Assembly (NCBI RefSeq): GCF_048898065.1
Contig: NZ_JBLWFI010000001.1
Span: 1,612,001 to 1,676,000 of the forward strand
From: Tepidibacillus_B infernus
GTDB taxonomy: Bacteria > Bacillota > Bacilli > Tepidibacillales > Tepidibacillaceae
Direction: 5' to 3'
Length of the DNA: 64,000 nt
A program made the position numbers and the translations under genes. Below, piece by piece: positions 23,641 to 33,384 of this stretch (the stretch's first letter is position 1; every line of letters starts with the position of its first letter). The notes beneath the pieces are model-generated. The model made no database searches and was not told the origin of the DNA. It was given only the letters and a program-made list of their open reading frames with translations.

Positions 23641-24609
23641 TTGGAACGAGAGCTTGCATTAGAAATCGTTCGTGTGACAGAAGTAGCTGCTTTAGCATCT
23701 GCCCAATGGATGGGAAGAGGTAAAAAAAACGAGGCTGATCAAGCAGCAACTAGTGCGATGAGAGCAATGTTTGATTCTGTGGCCATGAATGGAACAGTCG
23801 TTATTGGTGAGGGTGAGTTAGATGAAGCACCTATGCTATATATTGGTGAAAAATTAGGAAATGCTGCCTCTCCAGAAGTAGATGTTGCTGTAGATCCCCT
23901 TGAAGGAACAAATATTGTTGCCAAAGGGACAGCAAATGCGATGGCAGTTATCGCTATTGCAGATAAAGGTAATCTTCTTCATGCACCAGATATGTATATG
24001 GAAAAAATTGCGGTTGGGCCACGAGCCGCTGGCCAAATCCATTTGGACGATCCCCTTGAAAAAACATTAGAGATTGTTGCAAAAGCAAATAACAAACGGA
24101 TACGGGATTTGACTGTTATTATCCAAGAACGTCCACGCCATGATGCATTGATTGAAATGGTAAGAAGTGTTGGGGCGAGAGTTAAACTTTTTGGTGATGG
24201 AGATGTTGGTGCTGCGATTGCTACTGCTTTCCCAGAGACAGGAATTGATTTGTTCATTGGAACAGGTGGTGCTCCTGAAGGGGTAATTTCAGCTGCCGCA
24301 ATCAAGGCATTAGGTGGGGAAATGCAAGGACGACTTGTTCCCATGAATGAACAAGAATATCAAAGATGTATTCAAATGGGGTTAAGCAATCCTAGACAGA
24401 TCCTTATGATGAACGATCTAGTTAAAGGTAATGATGCTATTTTTGCAGCTACCGGCGTTACAGATGGAGAACTATTAAAGGGAGTTCGTTTTATGGGTGG
24501 TGACTTAGCTGAAACCCACTCAATCGTGATGCGGGCCAAAACCAAGACAGTCCGTTTCATACGTGCGGTTCATAGTCTACCTAATAAACCTCATTTGGTA
24601 ATGGTATAG
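23641..24609 (+). CDS. glpX: Fructose-1,6-bisphosphatase class II
   Basis: A 322-aa enzyme that removes the 1-phosphate of fructose-1,6-bisphosphate for gluconeogenesis. Family motifs: IGEGELDEAPMLYIGE, the metal-binding DVAVDPLEGTN, LFGDGDVGAAIAT and GTGGAPEGVISAAA. The start is TTG 23641 (MERELALEIVRVTE), matching the usual N-terminus. A GGGGAGC...GCTCCCC hairpin follows the stop. Length is normal. Confidence 0.95.
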   Translation: MERELALEIVRVTEVAALASAQWMGRGKKNEADQAATSAMRAMFDSVAMNGTVVIGEGELDEAPMLYIGEKLGNAASPEVDVAVDPLEGTNIVAKGTANAMAVIAIADKGNLLHAPDMYMEKIAVGPRAAGQIHLDDPLEKTLEIVAKANNKRIRDLTVIIQERPRHDALIEMVRSVGARVKLFGDGDVGAAIATAFPETGIDLFIGTGGAPEGVISAAAIKALGGEMQGRLVPMNEQEYQRCIQMGLSNPRQILMMNDLVKGNDAIFAATGVTDGELLKGVRFMGGDLAETHSIVMRAKTKTVRFIRAVHSLPNKPHLVMV

Positions 24610-24632
24610 GGGAGCATAATAAGCTCCCCCTA
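24609..24632. terminator. Hairpin between glpX and rbsB
   Basis: GGGGAGC and GCTCCCC flank ATAATAA right after the glpX stop, with T-rich DNA beyond. It probably ends glpX and perhaps also the convergent rbs operon. Confidence 0.65.
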
Positions 24633-24651
24633 AAATATTACTTTTTCTTTA

Positions 24652-25590
24652 TTATTTTTTAATTAACTCTAGCTCAACTGGAATAAATTTCTCAACAGTT
24701 TCCCCTTTAATTACTTTTAATGCAGCCTCTATCGCTTTTTCACCCATTAGAGCAGGCTTCTGAGCAATCGTTGCCGTTAGTGTTCCTTCTTGAACAGCTT
24801 TAACAGCATCATCTGTCGCATCAAATCCCACAACAATCACGTCATTTAAACCAGCTGCTTGTAATGCTTGTAGTGCTCCTAATGCCATTTCGTCATTATG
24901 CGCAAAAACCGCGTTAATTTCTTGTGTACCTTGTATTATATTTTCCATTACAGATAAACCTTTCGCGCGATCGAAATCTGCTGCTTGTTTTGCCACAACT
25001 TCAATATCACTTACTGTATCTACTGCTTCATGGAACCCTTGACCGCGTTCACGTGCTGCTGAAGAACCAGGAATTCCTTCAAGTTCTACAACTTTTCCTT
25101 TGTTCCCAAGTTTTTCGAGAATATATTCACCTGCCATTTTACCACCAGCAACATTATCTGAAGCAATATGGGTAGCAACAACACCGCCATCAGCACTTCT
25201 ATCTACTGTAATTACAGGGATATTTTTACTATTGGCTGATTCAATAGCAGAAGTAACAGCAGCAGAATCAGTAGGGTTAACAATAATCGCGCTAACACCT
25301 TGTTGGATTAAATCTTCAATATCACTAATTTGTTTTGCAGAATCGTCCTGAGCATCTACTACAATAAGGTCTACCCCTTGTTGTTCAGCCGCTTTCACAG
25401 CTCCATCACGTAATGTAACAAAGAAGGGATTGTTTTGGGTAGAAACAGAAAGGCCGATTTTAATTTTCTCACTAGACCCCGCTATTTTATCAGCATCCTT
25501 ATTTTCACTTCCTGTTGGCTCTGTCGAACATCCTACCAATAAGACAATACTTAACATCATGACTAAAAACAAAGAAAACCATTTTTTCAT
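24652..25590 (-). CDS. rbsB: Ribose ABC transporter, substrate-binding lipoprotein
   Basis: A 312-aa periplasmic-binding-type lipoprotein. Signal sequence MKKWFSLFLVMMLSIVLL and lipobox LLVGC predict lipid anchoring. The mature part starts with the RbsB-like SVSTQNNPFFVTLRDGA and has AIIVNPTDS, VAGGKMAGEYI and VFAHNDEMALGALQA. It binds ribose outside the cell and delivers it to RbsC. The ATG at 25590 gives the normal signal peptide. Last gene of the rbsRKDACB operon. Confidence 0.93.
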   Translation of the reverse strand: MKKWFSLFLVMMLSIVLLVGCSTEPTGSENKDADKIAGSSEKIKIGLSVSTQNNPFFVTLRDGAVKAAEQQGVDLIVVDAQDDSAKQISDIEDLIQQGVSAIIVNPTDSAAVTSAIESANSKNIPVITVDRSADGGVVATHIASDNVAGGKMAGEYILEKLGNKGKVVELEGIPGSSAARERGQGFHEAVDTVSDIEVVAKQAADFDRAKGLSVMENIIQGTQEINAVFAHNDEMALGALQALQAAGLNDVIVVGFDATDDAVKAVQEGTLTATIAQKPALMGEKAIEAALKVIKGETVEKFIPVELELIKK

Positions 25591-25638
25591 TCTTTGACAC
25601 CCCTTTAATTTATTAATGTCTTGCAATAAAGATAAATG

Positions 25639-26580
25639 CTAAGAAGCTTCTCTTCTATCAAGCAATACCGCTAAAAGGATGACACCTCCCTTCGCTACTT
25701 GCTGGTAGAAGGAAGATACATTTAATAAATTTAATCCATTGTTTAATATGCCAATAATAAGTGCGCCAACTAATGTTCCGAATATTTTCCCTCTACCTCC
25801 AGAAAGACTTGTTCCTCCTAATACAACTGCAGCAATAGCATCTAATTCATAAGCGACACCTCCAGTAGGTTGAGCAGAATTTAAACGAGAAGTTAATATA
25901 ATTCCAGCTAATGCAGATAGTGCGCCGCTTAATGAATACACCCAGATTTTTACCCGATCAACTTTGATTCCTGAAAGAATGGTAGCCTCTTCATTACCAC
26001 CAAGTGCATATACTTTTCTACCAAATACTGTTTTACGAAGTATGAAAAATAAAATAAAATAAGCGATAATCATAAAGATCACGGGCATTGGAATTCCTAA
26101 AAAATATCCCCTTCCAAGCATTGTAAAGAAAACGCTATCAGAAAAACCTGTAATTGGTCTTCCATCGGTATAAACCAAGGTAAACCCACGATATATTGTC
26201 ATGGTTGCAAGTGTAGCTATAAAGGGGGCGACTTTCCCTTTAGCAATAACGATTCCGTTAAACGCTCCAAAAATTGCTCCTAATAATAACCCTACAAGAA
26301 AACCTAAAATTGGGTCAATTCCGCTTGACATCAGTCCCGCTGTTAACGCACCTGTTAAAGCTAAAATAGAACCTACAGATAGGTCTATTCCTCCAGTTAA
26401 GATAACAAAAGTCATCCCAAAAGCGATAAGAGCGTTGATAGAAACTTGTCGTAGTACATTTAAAAGATTATTAGTTGTTAGAAAGTTGGAGTTAAGAATA
26501 GATAAAACGATGACTAAAATAATTAGACCTATTAATGGACCTAGATTTTTAAATAGCTTTGCAATCCGTTTTTCCCCCAT
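25639..26580 (-). CDS. rbsC: Ribose ABC transporter, permease
   Basis: A 313-aa membrane protein with about eight to ten spans. Family motifs include GGIDLSVGSILALTGALTA in the N-terminal half, NGIVIAKGKVAPFIATLATM in the middle, and GGTSLSGGRGKIFGTLVGA near the end. It forms the ribose channel with RbsA. The gene starts 1 base after the rbsA stop. Confidence 0.95.
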   Translation of the reverse strand: MGEKRIAKLFKNLGPLIGLIILVIVLSILNSNFLTTNNLLNVLRQVSINALIAFGMTFVILTGGIDLSVGSILALTGALTAGLMSSGIDPILGFLVGLLLGAIFGAFNGIVIAKGKVAPFIATLATMTIYRGFTLVYTDGRPITGFSDSVFFTMLGRGYFLGIPMPVIFMIIAYFILFFILRKTVFGRKVYALGGNEEATILSGIKVDRVKIWVYSLSGALSALAGIILTSRLNSAQPTGGVAYELDAIAAVVLGGTSLSGGRGKIFGTLVGALIIGILNNGLNLLNVSSFYQQVAKGGVILLAVLLDRREAS

Positions 26581-26581
26581 T

Positions 26582-28084
26582 TTATTTTCCTCCAGTAGCG
26601 TAATACATGATTTTTTCCTGATCTGCTTCTTTTTGAGTTAATATTGCAGTTATTTGCCCTTCATGAACTACAATAATCCGATCACTCATTCCCAGTATTT
26701 CAGGAAGTTCAGATGAAACCATAATAATGGTTACCCCTTGTTCAGTTAACTGATTCATGATATGGTAAATCTCTTTCTTTGCTCCAATATCTACTCCCCG
26801 AGTAGGTTCATCTAAAATCAAAATCTTCGGGTTAATACCTAGCCACTTACCAATTACAACCTTTTGTTGGTTTCCACCACTTAATGATTTTACAACCTGT
26901 TCGTGACCAGATGTTTTGATAGATAATTTTCCAACAAGATCATCAACAAAAGCTTCTTCTATTTTGTTATTAACGATTGACTTAGTTGAGATTCGATCTA
27001 AATTTGGAAGGACAAGATTTTCTCTTACCGATAGCCCTAACACCAATCCTTCTTGTTTACGATCTTCTGTTACAAAACCAATTCCAGAAGCAATAGCATC
27101 ATAAGGACTTTGAACCTTTATCTTTTGCCCATCGACATAAATATCACCACCATCTTTATTTATTCCAAAGATGGCCTCCACTATCTCTGTTCGTCCAGCT
27201 CCCATTAAGCCAGCAACTCCGATGATTTCTCCTTCGTAAGCCTCAAAAGATAAGTTTTGAAACTTCCCTTTTCTTGTTAGACCTTCTACACGAAGGCGTT
27301 CTTTTCCAATTTGAACATTTCTTTTGGGATAACGTTCTCCTAATTGCCTCCCTACCATCATTTTTACAATATCATCTAAATGAACCTCAGAAATGAGTTT
27401 AGTTCCAATATATTGACCATCTCGCAAAACAGTAATTCGATCACATATTGTAAAAATTTCTTCCATGCGATGTGAAATATAAACTATTCCTACCCCTTGA
27501 TCCTTCAATTGTCGAATGACGGTAAATAAAGTTTTAATTTCTTTTTCTGTTAGTGCAGCAGTGGGCTCATCCATGATAATAACCTTTGCATTGAGAGAGA
27601 TTGCCTTGGCGATTTCTATCATTTGTTGCATTCCAACAGATAATTCACCTGCAGGTATATCTGGGTCAATCTCAATTCCTAATCGTTTTAGGTATTCTTC
27701 AGTTTTTTGTTTCATCTCCTTATTGCGCAAAATTCCAGTTTTCACTAACCTTAGTTCTCTTCCTAAAAACATATTTTCTGCGACAGTAAGGTGAGGAATA
27801 ATATTTAGTTCTTGATGAATGACAGCAATTCCAGCTTGTTCTGCTTCCTTTGGGCCCTTAAAATGAACTGCTTTTCCCCTAACAAAAACTTCCCCTGCAT
27901 CTTTCTGATAGATTCCAGTTAAAATTTTCATTAAAGTAGATTTTCCTGCGCCATTTTCTCCCATAAGGGCATGGACTTCTCCTGAACATATAGAAAAATC
28001 AACATTCTCCAAAACTTTTACATGAAAAAATGATTTATAAATCCCTTTCATTTCAATAAGGAGCTGGTTTGATTGATTTTCCAT
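26582..28084 (-). CDS. rbsA: Ribose ABC transporter, duplicated ATPase
   Basis: A 500-aa protein with two ABC ATPase domains. The first has Walker A GENGAGKSTLMK, signature LSVGMQQMIEIAKA and Walker B VIIMDEPTAAL. The second has a degenerate Walker A region (GLMGAGRTEIVEAI), signature LSGGNQQKVVIGKW and LILDEPTRGVD. This is the normal pattern for sugar importers of the RbsA/MglA type. Powers ribose uptake on the inner face of the membrane. Confidence 0.95.
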   Translation of the reverse strand: MENQSNQLLIEMKGIYKSFFHVKVLENVDFSICSGEVHALMGENGAGKSTLMKILTGIYQKDAGEVFVRGKAVHFKGPKEAEQAGIAVIHQELNIIPHLTVAENMFLGRELRLVKTGILRNKEMKQKTEEYLKRLGIEIDPDIPAGELSVGMQQMIEIAKAISLNAKVIIMDEPTAALTEKEIKTLFTVIRQLKDQGVGIVYISHRMEEIFTICDRITVLRDGQYIGTKLISEVHLDDIVKMMVGRQLGERYPKRNVQIGKERLRVEGLTRKGKFQNLSFEAYEGEIIGVAGLMGAGRTEIVEAIFGINKDGGDIYVDGQKIKVQSPYDAIASGIGFVTEDRKQEGLVLGLSVRENLVLPNLDRISTKSIVNNKIEEAFVDDLVGKLSIKTSGHEQVVKSLSGGNQQKVVIGKWLGINPKILILDEPTRGVDIGAKKEIYHIMNQLTEQGVTIIMVSSELPEILGMSDRIIVVHEGQITAILTQKEADQEKIMYYATGGK

Positions 28085-28098
28085 TTTTTCTCCCCCTT

Positions 28099-28494
28099 TT
28101 AGAAGATAACACCTGCGTGTAAAACAATATTGGCATATGGTGTTGCTTCTCCAGTTCGGATTACAGCTTTGGCCCTTTTTGTTAACTCTTTTAATTCTTC
28201 ATGACTAAGATAATTTAGTTTTTGTTGATCAAATCTTTTTTTAACCTCAAGGTCTAGTGTTGGATTTTGATCCTTGATCTCATGTGCCAAGGTAACCTTT
28301 TCAACTACAATATCTTCTAAAATCACATCTAAAGTTTTGAGAAAACTTGGAAGACCTTGTTCTAAGGCTAAATCGATCCGCTTAACCTCATCGGGAATGG
28401 GTAAGCCGCAATCAGCAATAACGATCATATCAGTATGACCCATTTTAGATAAAACCGTTGCAATTTCACTATTTAAAATGCCTCGCTTTTTCAT
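28099..28494 (-). CDS. rbsD: D-ribose pyranase
   Basis: A 131-aa enzyme that interconverts the pyranose and furanose forms of ribose, supplying the kinase substrate. Typical start MKKRGILNSEIATVLSKMGH with the catalytic His, then ADCGLPIP and the C-terminal TGEATPYANIVLHAGVIF. It overlaps the rbsK end by 4 bases. Confidence 0.95.
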   Translation of the reverse strand: MKKRGILNSEIATVLSKMGHTDMIVIADCGLPIPDEVKRIDLALEQGLPSFLKTLDVILEDIVVEKVTLAHEIKDQNPTLDLEVKKRFDQQKLNYLSHEELKELTKRAKAVIRTGEATPYANIVLHAGVIF

Positions 28495-29405
28495 ATTTTT
28501 TCTTCCCCTCTAGTACGTAAAAATTGCTCTACTTCTATTTGCGTTGGCATACCATTTTGCGCTCCAAATTTTGTAACTGACAATGCACCAACTGCATTCC
28601 CATATTTGCATGCTTCTTTTAAATCTAATCCTTTACTTAATCCAACGGCTAAAGCACCATTGAATGAATCACCAGCACCTGTTGTATCAACGACATCAAC
28701 AGAATATCCTGGAATGTGTATCAATTCACCATCCTGGTAAAAATAGACACCATCTTCTCCTTTGGTTACAATAAACTGACTTCCTCTTCTTTTCATAAAA
28801 GAATGTAAGTCTTCAACTGAAGAATCAAAAAAATACATTAATTCATGTTCATTTGGTGTAATGTAATCAATTAAATGAATTAACTGATCAGGAAGAGGCT
28901 TTATAGGTGCTGGATTTAGAATGACCGGAATCTTATATTTTTTCGCAATCTCTGCCGCCTTCATCACAGTTTCTAAAGGAATTTCAAGTTGAAGTAAAAC
29001 AATATCACTTTTTGCAATAACATCTTCTAATAATTCAATCTTTTCTGGTGTTAAAGCAATATTTGCACCAGGTATAACTATAATACTATTATCTCCCTTT
29101 GAAACTGTTATAGTAGCTGTACCTGTAGTTAGTCCTGTAATTACCTCAATATTATCTATTATTACTCCCTGTTTTTTTAGGTGAGAAATTAACTCTTTTC
29201 CAAAAGGGTCATCACCAACACACCCAATCATTCTGACTTCTGCACCTAATCTAGCAGTTGCGACAGCCTGGTTTGCTCCTTTACCGCCTGGAATCATTGA
29301 AAAATGTTTCCCAATTACAGTTTCACCCGTCTTAGGAATGACCATTGTTTCAGTTACTAAATCCATATTGATACTACCAATTACAGTAATTTTTGGTCTG
29401 TTCAT
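28491..29405 (-). CDS. rbsK: Ribokinase
   Basis: A 304-aa PfkB-family kinase that makes ribose-5-phosphate. N-terminal signature GSINMDLV and GGKGANQAVATARLGA. The C-terminal DTTGAGDSFNGALAVGL contains the catalytic Asp. Coupled to rbsD by a 4-base overlap and 17 bases after rbsR. Confidence 0.95.
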   Translation of the reverse strand: MNRPKITVIGSINMDLVTETMVIPKTGETVIGKHFSMIPGGKGANQAVATARLGAEVRMIGCVGDDPFGKELISHLKKQGVIIDNIEVITGLTTGTATITVSKGDNSIIVIPGANIALTPEKIELLEDVIAKSDIVLLQLEIPLETVMKAAEIAKKYKIPVILNPAPIKPLPDQLIHLIDYITPNEHELMYFFDSSVEDLHSFMKRRGSQFIVTKGEDGVYFYQDGELIHIPGYSVDVVDTTGAGDSFNGALAVGLSKGLDLKEACKYGNAVGALSVTKFGAQNGMPTQIEVEQFLRTRGEEKI

Positions 29406-29422
29406 TCATATCCCCCTTGCTG

Positions 29423-30406
29423 TCAAGCTCTTTTCGTAGATTCTCTTTTAATTAGTTGTATATCCAATTCATAATAAGTTTGTTTAATTGCTTTTCCTTC
29501 AATTAAATTGATGAGTATATGTGTTGCTAATTCACCCATCCTATATATAGGTTGAGCAATTGTGGTTAACTCTGGAATTGTCATTTCCCCTAAGGCAATA
29601 CCATCAAAACCAATAATAGATAAGTCATCTGGTATTTTTCTACCTAACTGATGCGCAGCTTTAATTGCGCCAACGGCCATTACATCATTTCCTGCGAAAA
29701 TTCCATCTATTTCAGGAAATTTATTCAATAATTTTTTTGTTACTTCAGTTGCAGTTCTCATGTTGTAATTCCCATGAATTATTAATTCTTCATGAAACCA
29801 TGGCTCATTGCTTACTTCTTCTATATATCCTTTAAATCTTTGCTCAGCATTTATATTTCTATCAGGCCCTTTAATGTGAGCAATCACTCTGCACCCAATT
29901 TCTTTTAAGTATTTTGTCGCTAATTTACCACCTTCATAGTTCTTAGTGATAACTGTTGGAATGTTTTTATTTATTGCTCGATCTACAACAACAATAGGTA
30001 TTTCCAATCCTTCAACTTGTTGTTTATTTAATGAATTCGTAGCTAGAATAACTCCATCAATATATTTTTGTTTCAAATTTTCAATATAGATCTGTTCTTT
30101 CTCTACTTGTTCTTCCGAATTATAGAATAAAAGTGTATAACCACTTCTATTAGCGACATCTTCTACAGCCTTTGCTAATTCAGGAAAAAAGGGGTTTGTA
30201 ATATCCGGTAATATCAATCCTAATGTTTTAGAACTTTTTTTGTATAAACTTCTTGCTACTGCATTAGGTTTATAATTTAATGATTTAATCACTTCTAAAA
30301 CCTTTTGTTTGGTTTCTTCATTTACATAACCATTTTTGTTTAAAACTCTAGATACTGTTGCTACGGAAACATTTGCATGTTTAGCCACATCTCTGATAGT
30401 AGTCAT
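29423..30406 (-). CDS. rbsR: LacI-family ribose operon repressor
   Basis: A 327-aa repressor. The LacI-type helix-turn-helix TTIRDVAKHANVSVATVSRV is at the N-terminus, then the hinge and a ribose-binding-protein-like effector domain (LILPDITNPFFPELAKAVED, GNDVMAVGAIKAA). ATG 30406 is preceded by AAGGAGG. First gene of the operon it controls. Two palindromic operators lie just upstream (30421-30434 and 30457-30470), so it is autoregulated. Confidence 0.92.
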   Translation of the reverse strand: MTTIRDVAKHANVSVATVSRVLNKNGYVNEETKQKVLEVIKSLNYKPNAVARSLYKKSSKTLGLILPDITNPFFPELAKAVEDVANRSGYTLLFYNSEEQVEKEQIYIENLKQKYIDGVILATNSLNKQQVEGLEIPIVVVDRAINKNIPTVITKNYEGGKLATKYLKEIGCRVIAHIKGPDRNINAEQRFKGYIEEVSNEPWFHEELIIHGNYNMRTATEVTKKLLNKFPEIDGIFAGNDVMAVGAIKAAHQLGRKIPDDLSIIGFDGIALGEMTIPELTTIAQPIYRMGELATHILINLIEGKAIKQTYYELDIQLIKRESTKRA

Positions 30407-30420
30407 ATTCACCCTCCTTG

Positions 30421-30434
30421 TGTAACCGGTTACA
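30421..30434. promoter_or_regulatory. RbsR operator 1
   Basis: TGTAACCGGTTACA is a perfect 14-base palindrome of LacI-family type with a central CG, 15 bases before the rbsR start. Confidence 0.8.
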
Positions 30435-30456
30435 TATATTTTTAAAAAAAATAATA

Positions 30457-30470
30457 TGTAACCGGTTACA
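30457..30470. promoter_or_regulatory. RbsR operator 2
   Basis: A second TGTAACCGGTTACA, extended to 16 bases by flanking A/T. Spacing from operator 1 is 36 bases centre to centre, so loop or cooperative binding around the promoter is possible. Confidence 0.8.
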
Positions 30471-30517
30471 TGTTTATTTTAAATCATAAATAGGTTTGAA
30501 GTCAATGACTAATTTCT

Positions 30518-30568
30518 AAATAAAAAGGGCTTTCCTCAGTCTACTATAAGACTTTTGGGACAGCCCTT
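30518..30568 (-). terminator. Terminator of the met operon
   Basis: On the minus strand AAGGGCT ... AGCCCTT with inner pairing (AAGTCTTATAGTAGACT) is followed by TTTT. It lies beyond the M20 hydrolase stop. Confidence 0.75.
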
Positions 30569-30599
30569 CTTTCATCTCTTACCAAAAGATTTAGCTTTT

Positions 30600-31802
30600 T
30601 CAATTTATTGCTTTTCTTTGCTTGAATTCTTCTTTTATCTCTTGTAACAGGCTTTCATCTACAAGTAATTGTAAACCTGTTAAAGCTAATGCTTTAGCGC
30701 CTAGGACTAACGCTTGATCTCCTTCAGTTGAACAAGCAGCTTCACGAAAAGCTACCGTATGCCCAACAAGGTTAGATGGACCAATTTTAATATAGGGATG
30801 AATGGTTGGCACCACTTGACTGATATTGCCTGTATCTGTTGATCCTAGCCCTTTTCGTTCCGTCGTATCTACTTGTTCTCCAAGCGATTCCAATTGTTCT
30901 TGAAATACTCGATCAAAGCGACGATTAAAAAGTAGGTTATCTACTGGATTTTGAAAAGCAATCACATTTACTTTTGTTCCAGTTGCATGTGCCGCACCTT
31001 CAGCTACAGCCTTTACTTTGTTTGTTACTTCATTTAAAGTTTCCCTTGTTGCTGCTCGAATGAAGAAACGTGCCTTGGCATATTCAGGGACAATATTTGG
31101 TGCATACCCGCCATGTGTGATGATGCCATGAATCCGAACATCACTTGGAACATGCTGACGTAAGGCATTGATTCCATTAAACAATTGAATCACGCCATCT
31201 AACGCATTACGACCCTCCTCAGGTGAAGCAGCTGCATGAGCAGGTTTTCCTATATATTCGAAGTCTAAGGGGTCTACTGCCAAGGATGAACCCGTTATAC
31301 TTGTTCGATTAGAAGGATGGACCATCATGCAGGCATCAATTCCCTGTAGCAACCCTTCTCTTACAAAGCTGCCTTTTGCACTTCCATTTGGTCCTCCTTC
31401 CTCAGCAGGGGTCCCCAATACGACTACTTCTCCTCCAATCTCATCGATCACTTTACTTAGAGCAATCGCTGCTGCAACACTTGTAGTTCCTATAATATTG
31501 TGACCACAGGCATGACCAAGTCCAGGTAAGGCATCATATTCTGCTAAATAACCAATAGTAGCCCCTTCTCCTTTACTAGATTTCTTTCGAGCGAGAAAGG
31601 CGGTCTTATGACCTGCCATTCCTTTTTCCACAATAAAACCTTCTTTTTCTAATGTTTCTGTTAATAGACTTGATGCAAAGAATTCTTCATTACCAATCTC
31701 AGGATTGGCATGAATCTGATGACTAATAGTGATGTATTTTTCTTTTTCACCGTCTACAAATTGAAGAATTTGTTCTCTATATTTTGTATCTTTTTGAACC
31801 AT
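30600..31802 (-). CDS. M20-family amidohydrolase (AbgB/aminoacylase-like)
   Basis: A 400-aa metallohydrolase. Metal ligands are visible in HANPEIG, EYDALPGLGHACGHN, PAEEGG and the late GHTVAFREA. The closest pattern is the AbgB/p-aminobenzoyl-glutamate hydrolase group of M20 amidases, which cut N-acyl or amide bonds of amino-acid derivatives. It is the last gene of the S-box-controlled metNIQ operon (65 bases after metQ), so a substrate such as an N-acylated or dipeptide form of methionine is plausible but not proven. Confidence 0.82.
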   Translation of the reverse strand: MVQKDTKYREQILQFVDGEKEKYITISHQIHANPEIGNEEFFASSLLTETLEKEGFIVEKGMAGHKTAFLARKKSSKGEGATIGYLAEYDALPGLGHACGHNIIGTTSVAAAIALSKVIDEIGGEVVVLGTPAEEGGPNGSAKGSFVREGLLQGIDACMMVHPSNRTSITGSSLAVDPLDFEYIGKPAHAAASPEEGRNALDGVIQLFNGINALRQHVPSDVRIHGIITHGGYAPNIVPEYAKARFFIRAATRETLNEVTNKVKAVAEGAAHATGTKVNVIAFQNPVDNLLFNRRFDRVFQEQLESLGEQVDTTERKGLGSTDTGNISQVVPTIHPYIKIGPSNLVGHTVAFREAACSTEGDQALVLGAKALALTGLQLLVDESLLQEIKEEFKQRKAIN

Positions 31803-31867
31803 GTTATCTAGGCTCCTCTCCTACATTTAATCCGCTCATTTTCTTCAATTGACTCCAAGGTTAAAGG

Positions 31868-32704
31868 TTATTTACTTTCTAATTCACTCACTGGAATAAA
31901 GGTTGGAATAATGGCACCTTTATATGTGTTTTTAATAAATTCTGCTACATCATCCTGTTGATAAAGTTCTGCGATTTTTTTAAATACTTCTTTATCCTTA
32001 TCTTCTGAACGAACTGCAATGATATTGATATAAGGTTTGGCTGTTTTATCCTCTAAATAAATGGAATCTTCTACAGGGTTAAATCCTGCCTCTGTTGCAT
32101 AACCATTGTTGATGACGGAGGCAGCCACATCAGGTAAAACCCTTGGTGTTTGTCCTGCGGTTAATGGCGTAATTTTTATACCTTTTGGATTCTCAACAAT
32201 ACTTTCTAAATCACCAATTCCATTAAAACCATCTTTTAGCTTAATCAAGCCAGCGGATTGTAGCAAAAGCAATGCGCGACCCATATTGGTTGCATCATCT
32301 GGTACTGCAATTTCAGCTCCATTTGGAATCTCTTCTGGGGATTTATATTTATCTGAATACAGCCCCATAGGAGCAATTAAAGTTGTGGCAAGTGGAGCCA
32401 AATCTAAATTCTTTGTTTTAATAAAATCTACAAAATATGCGTAAGTTTGAAATGCATTTAAATCAATATCTCCGTCAGCTAATGCCATATTTGGACGGAC
32501 ATAATCGGAAAACTCTACGATTTCAATATTAATTCCTTCTTTTGCAGCTTTTTCTTTCAAATATGGCCAAATTCGATCCCCACTACTAACCCCTACTTTG
32601 ATCGTCACTTCTTTTTCTCCAGCTGTTTCAGTAGAGCTACAACCTGTTAAAACACTCCCAATTGCTAAAACAAAGAATAAAATCATTGCTAATGTCTTTT
32701 TCAT
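31868..32704 (-). CDS. metQ: Methionine ABC transporter, substrate-binding lipoprotein
   Basis: A 278-aa NlpA/MetQ-family lipoprotein. Signal sequence and lipobox SVLTGC give an anchored protein. The mature part has ITIKVGVSS-like start (TIKVGVSSGDRIWPYLKE), DLNAFQTYAYFVDF and VPDDATNMGRAL. It binds methionine outside the membrane. Follows metI by 17 bases. Confidence 0.93.
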   Translation of the reverse strand: MKKTLAMILFFVLAIGSVLTGCSSTETAGEKEVTIKVGVSSGDRIWPYLKEKAAKEGINIEIVEFSDYVRPNMALADGDIDLNAFQTYAYFVDFIKTKNLDLAPLATTLIAPMGLYSDKYKSPEEIPNGAEIAVPDDATNMGRALLLLQSAGLIKLKDGFNGIGDLESIVENPKGIKITPLTAGQTPRVLPDVAASVINNGYATEAGFNPVEDSIYLEDKTAKPYINIIAVRSEDKDKEVFKKIAELYQQDDVAEFIKNTYKGAIIPTFIPVSELESK

Positions 32705-32721
32705 ATTTGTTTTCCCCTTTC

Positions 32722-33384
32722 TTATCTTCTTCTAATTTTTCTAGATAATATATTTCCAAGACTTTGGAATCCTTGAACAAGAATAATTAATAAAACTACT
32801 GTAACGAACATGATCACCGTTTCAAACCGCTGATAACCATAGGCAATGGCCAAATCTCCAAGGCCACCTCCACCAACAGCTCCTGCCATTGCTGATGCCC
32901 CTACTAAACCAATAATAGCAATCGTAATGCCAAGGACAATGGATGCTAGCGCTTCAGGTAGAAGGATAGTAAAAATAATTTGCCAAGGTGTTGCACCCAT
33001 TGCTTCTGCTGCTTCAATTACTCCTGGATCAACTTCTAATAAAGATTGTTCAACTAATCTAGCAATATAAGGTCCTGAATAAAAAACCAGTGGAACAATA
33101 GCTGCTGCTGTTCCGATTGAGGTTCCTACAATCAAACGAGTAAGCGGAATGATTGCAACCATTAAAATAATAAAGGGAACCGAACGAAACATATTGATAA
33201 TCGCATTTAAAATCGTAAATACGACTGTATTTTCCAAAAGATTCCCTTTTCTCGTGACTACAAGAGCTATCCCCAATGGAAAACCGATAAAAAGTGCAAA
33301 GACTAAAGAAAAACCAACCATAGTTAAAGTTTCTACCAAGGCTTCAGAAATTTTTGGCCAAAGGTTATTCCAATCAACTTGCAT
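32722..33384 (-). CDS. metI: Methionine ABC transporter, permease
   Basis: A 220-aa permease with five spans and the EAA-type loop EAAEAMGATPWQIIF. VRSVPFIIL-type segment (MFRSVPFIILMVAII) and GGGGLGDLAI match MetI/MetP. It overlaps the metN end by 11 bases, so it is translationally coupled. Confidence 0.95.
   Translation of the reverse strand: MQVDWNNLWPKISEALVETLTMVGFSLVFALFIGFPLGIALVVTRKGNLLENTVVFTILNAIINMFRSVPFIILMVAIIPLTRLIVGTSIGTAAAIVPLVFYSGPYIARLVEQSLLEVDPGVIEAAEAMGATPWQIIFTILLPEALASIVLGITIAIIGLVGASAMAGAVGGGGLGDLAIAYGYQRFETVIMFVTVVLLIILVQGFQSLGNILSRKIRRR

Noticed and set aside
23739..24560. Several minus-strand ORFs inside glpX
   Set aside because: They are antisense shadows of a well-conserved enzyme gene and lack start signals.
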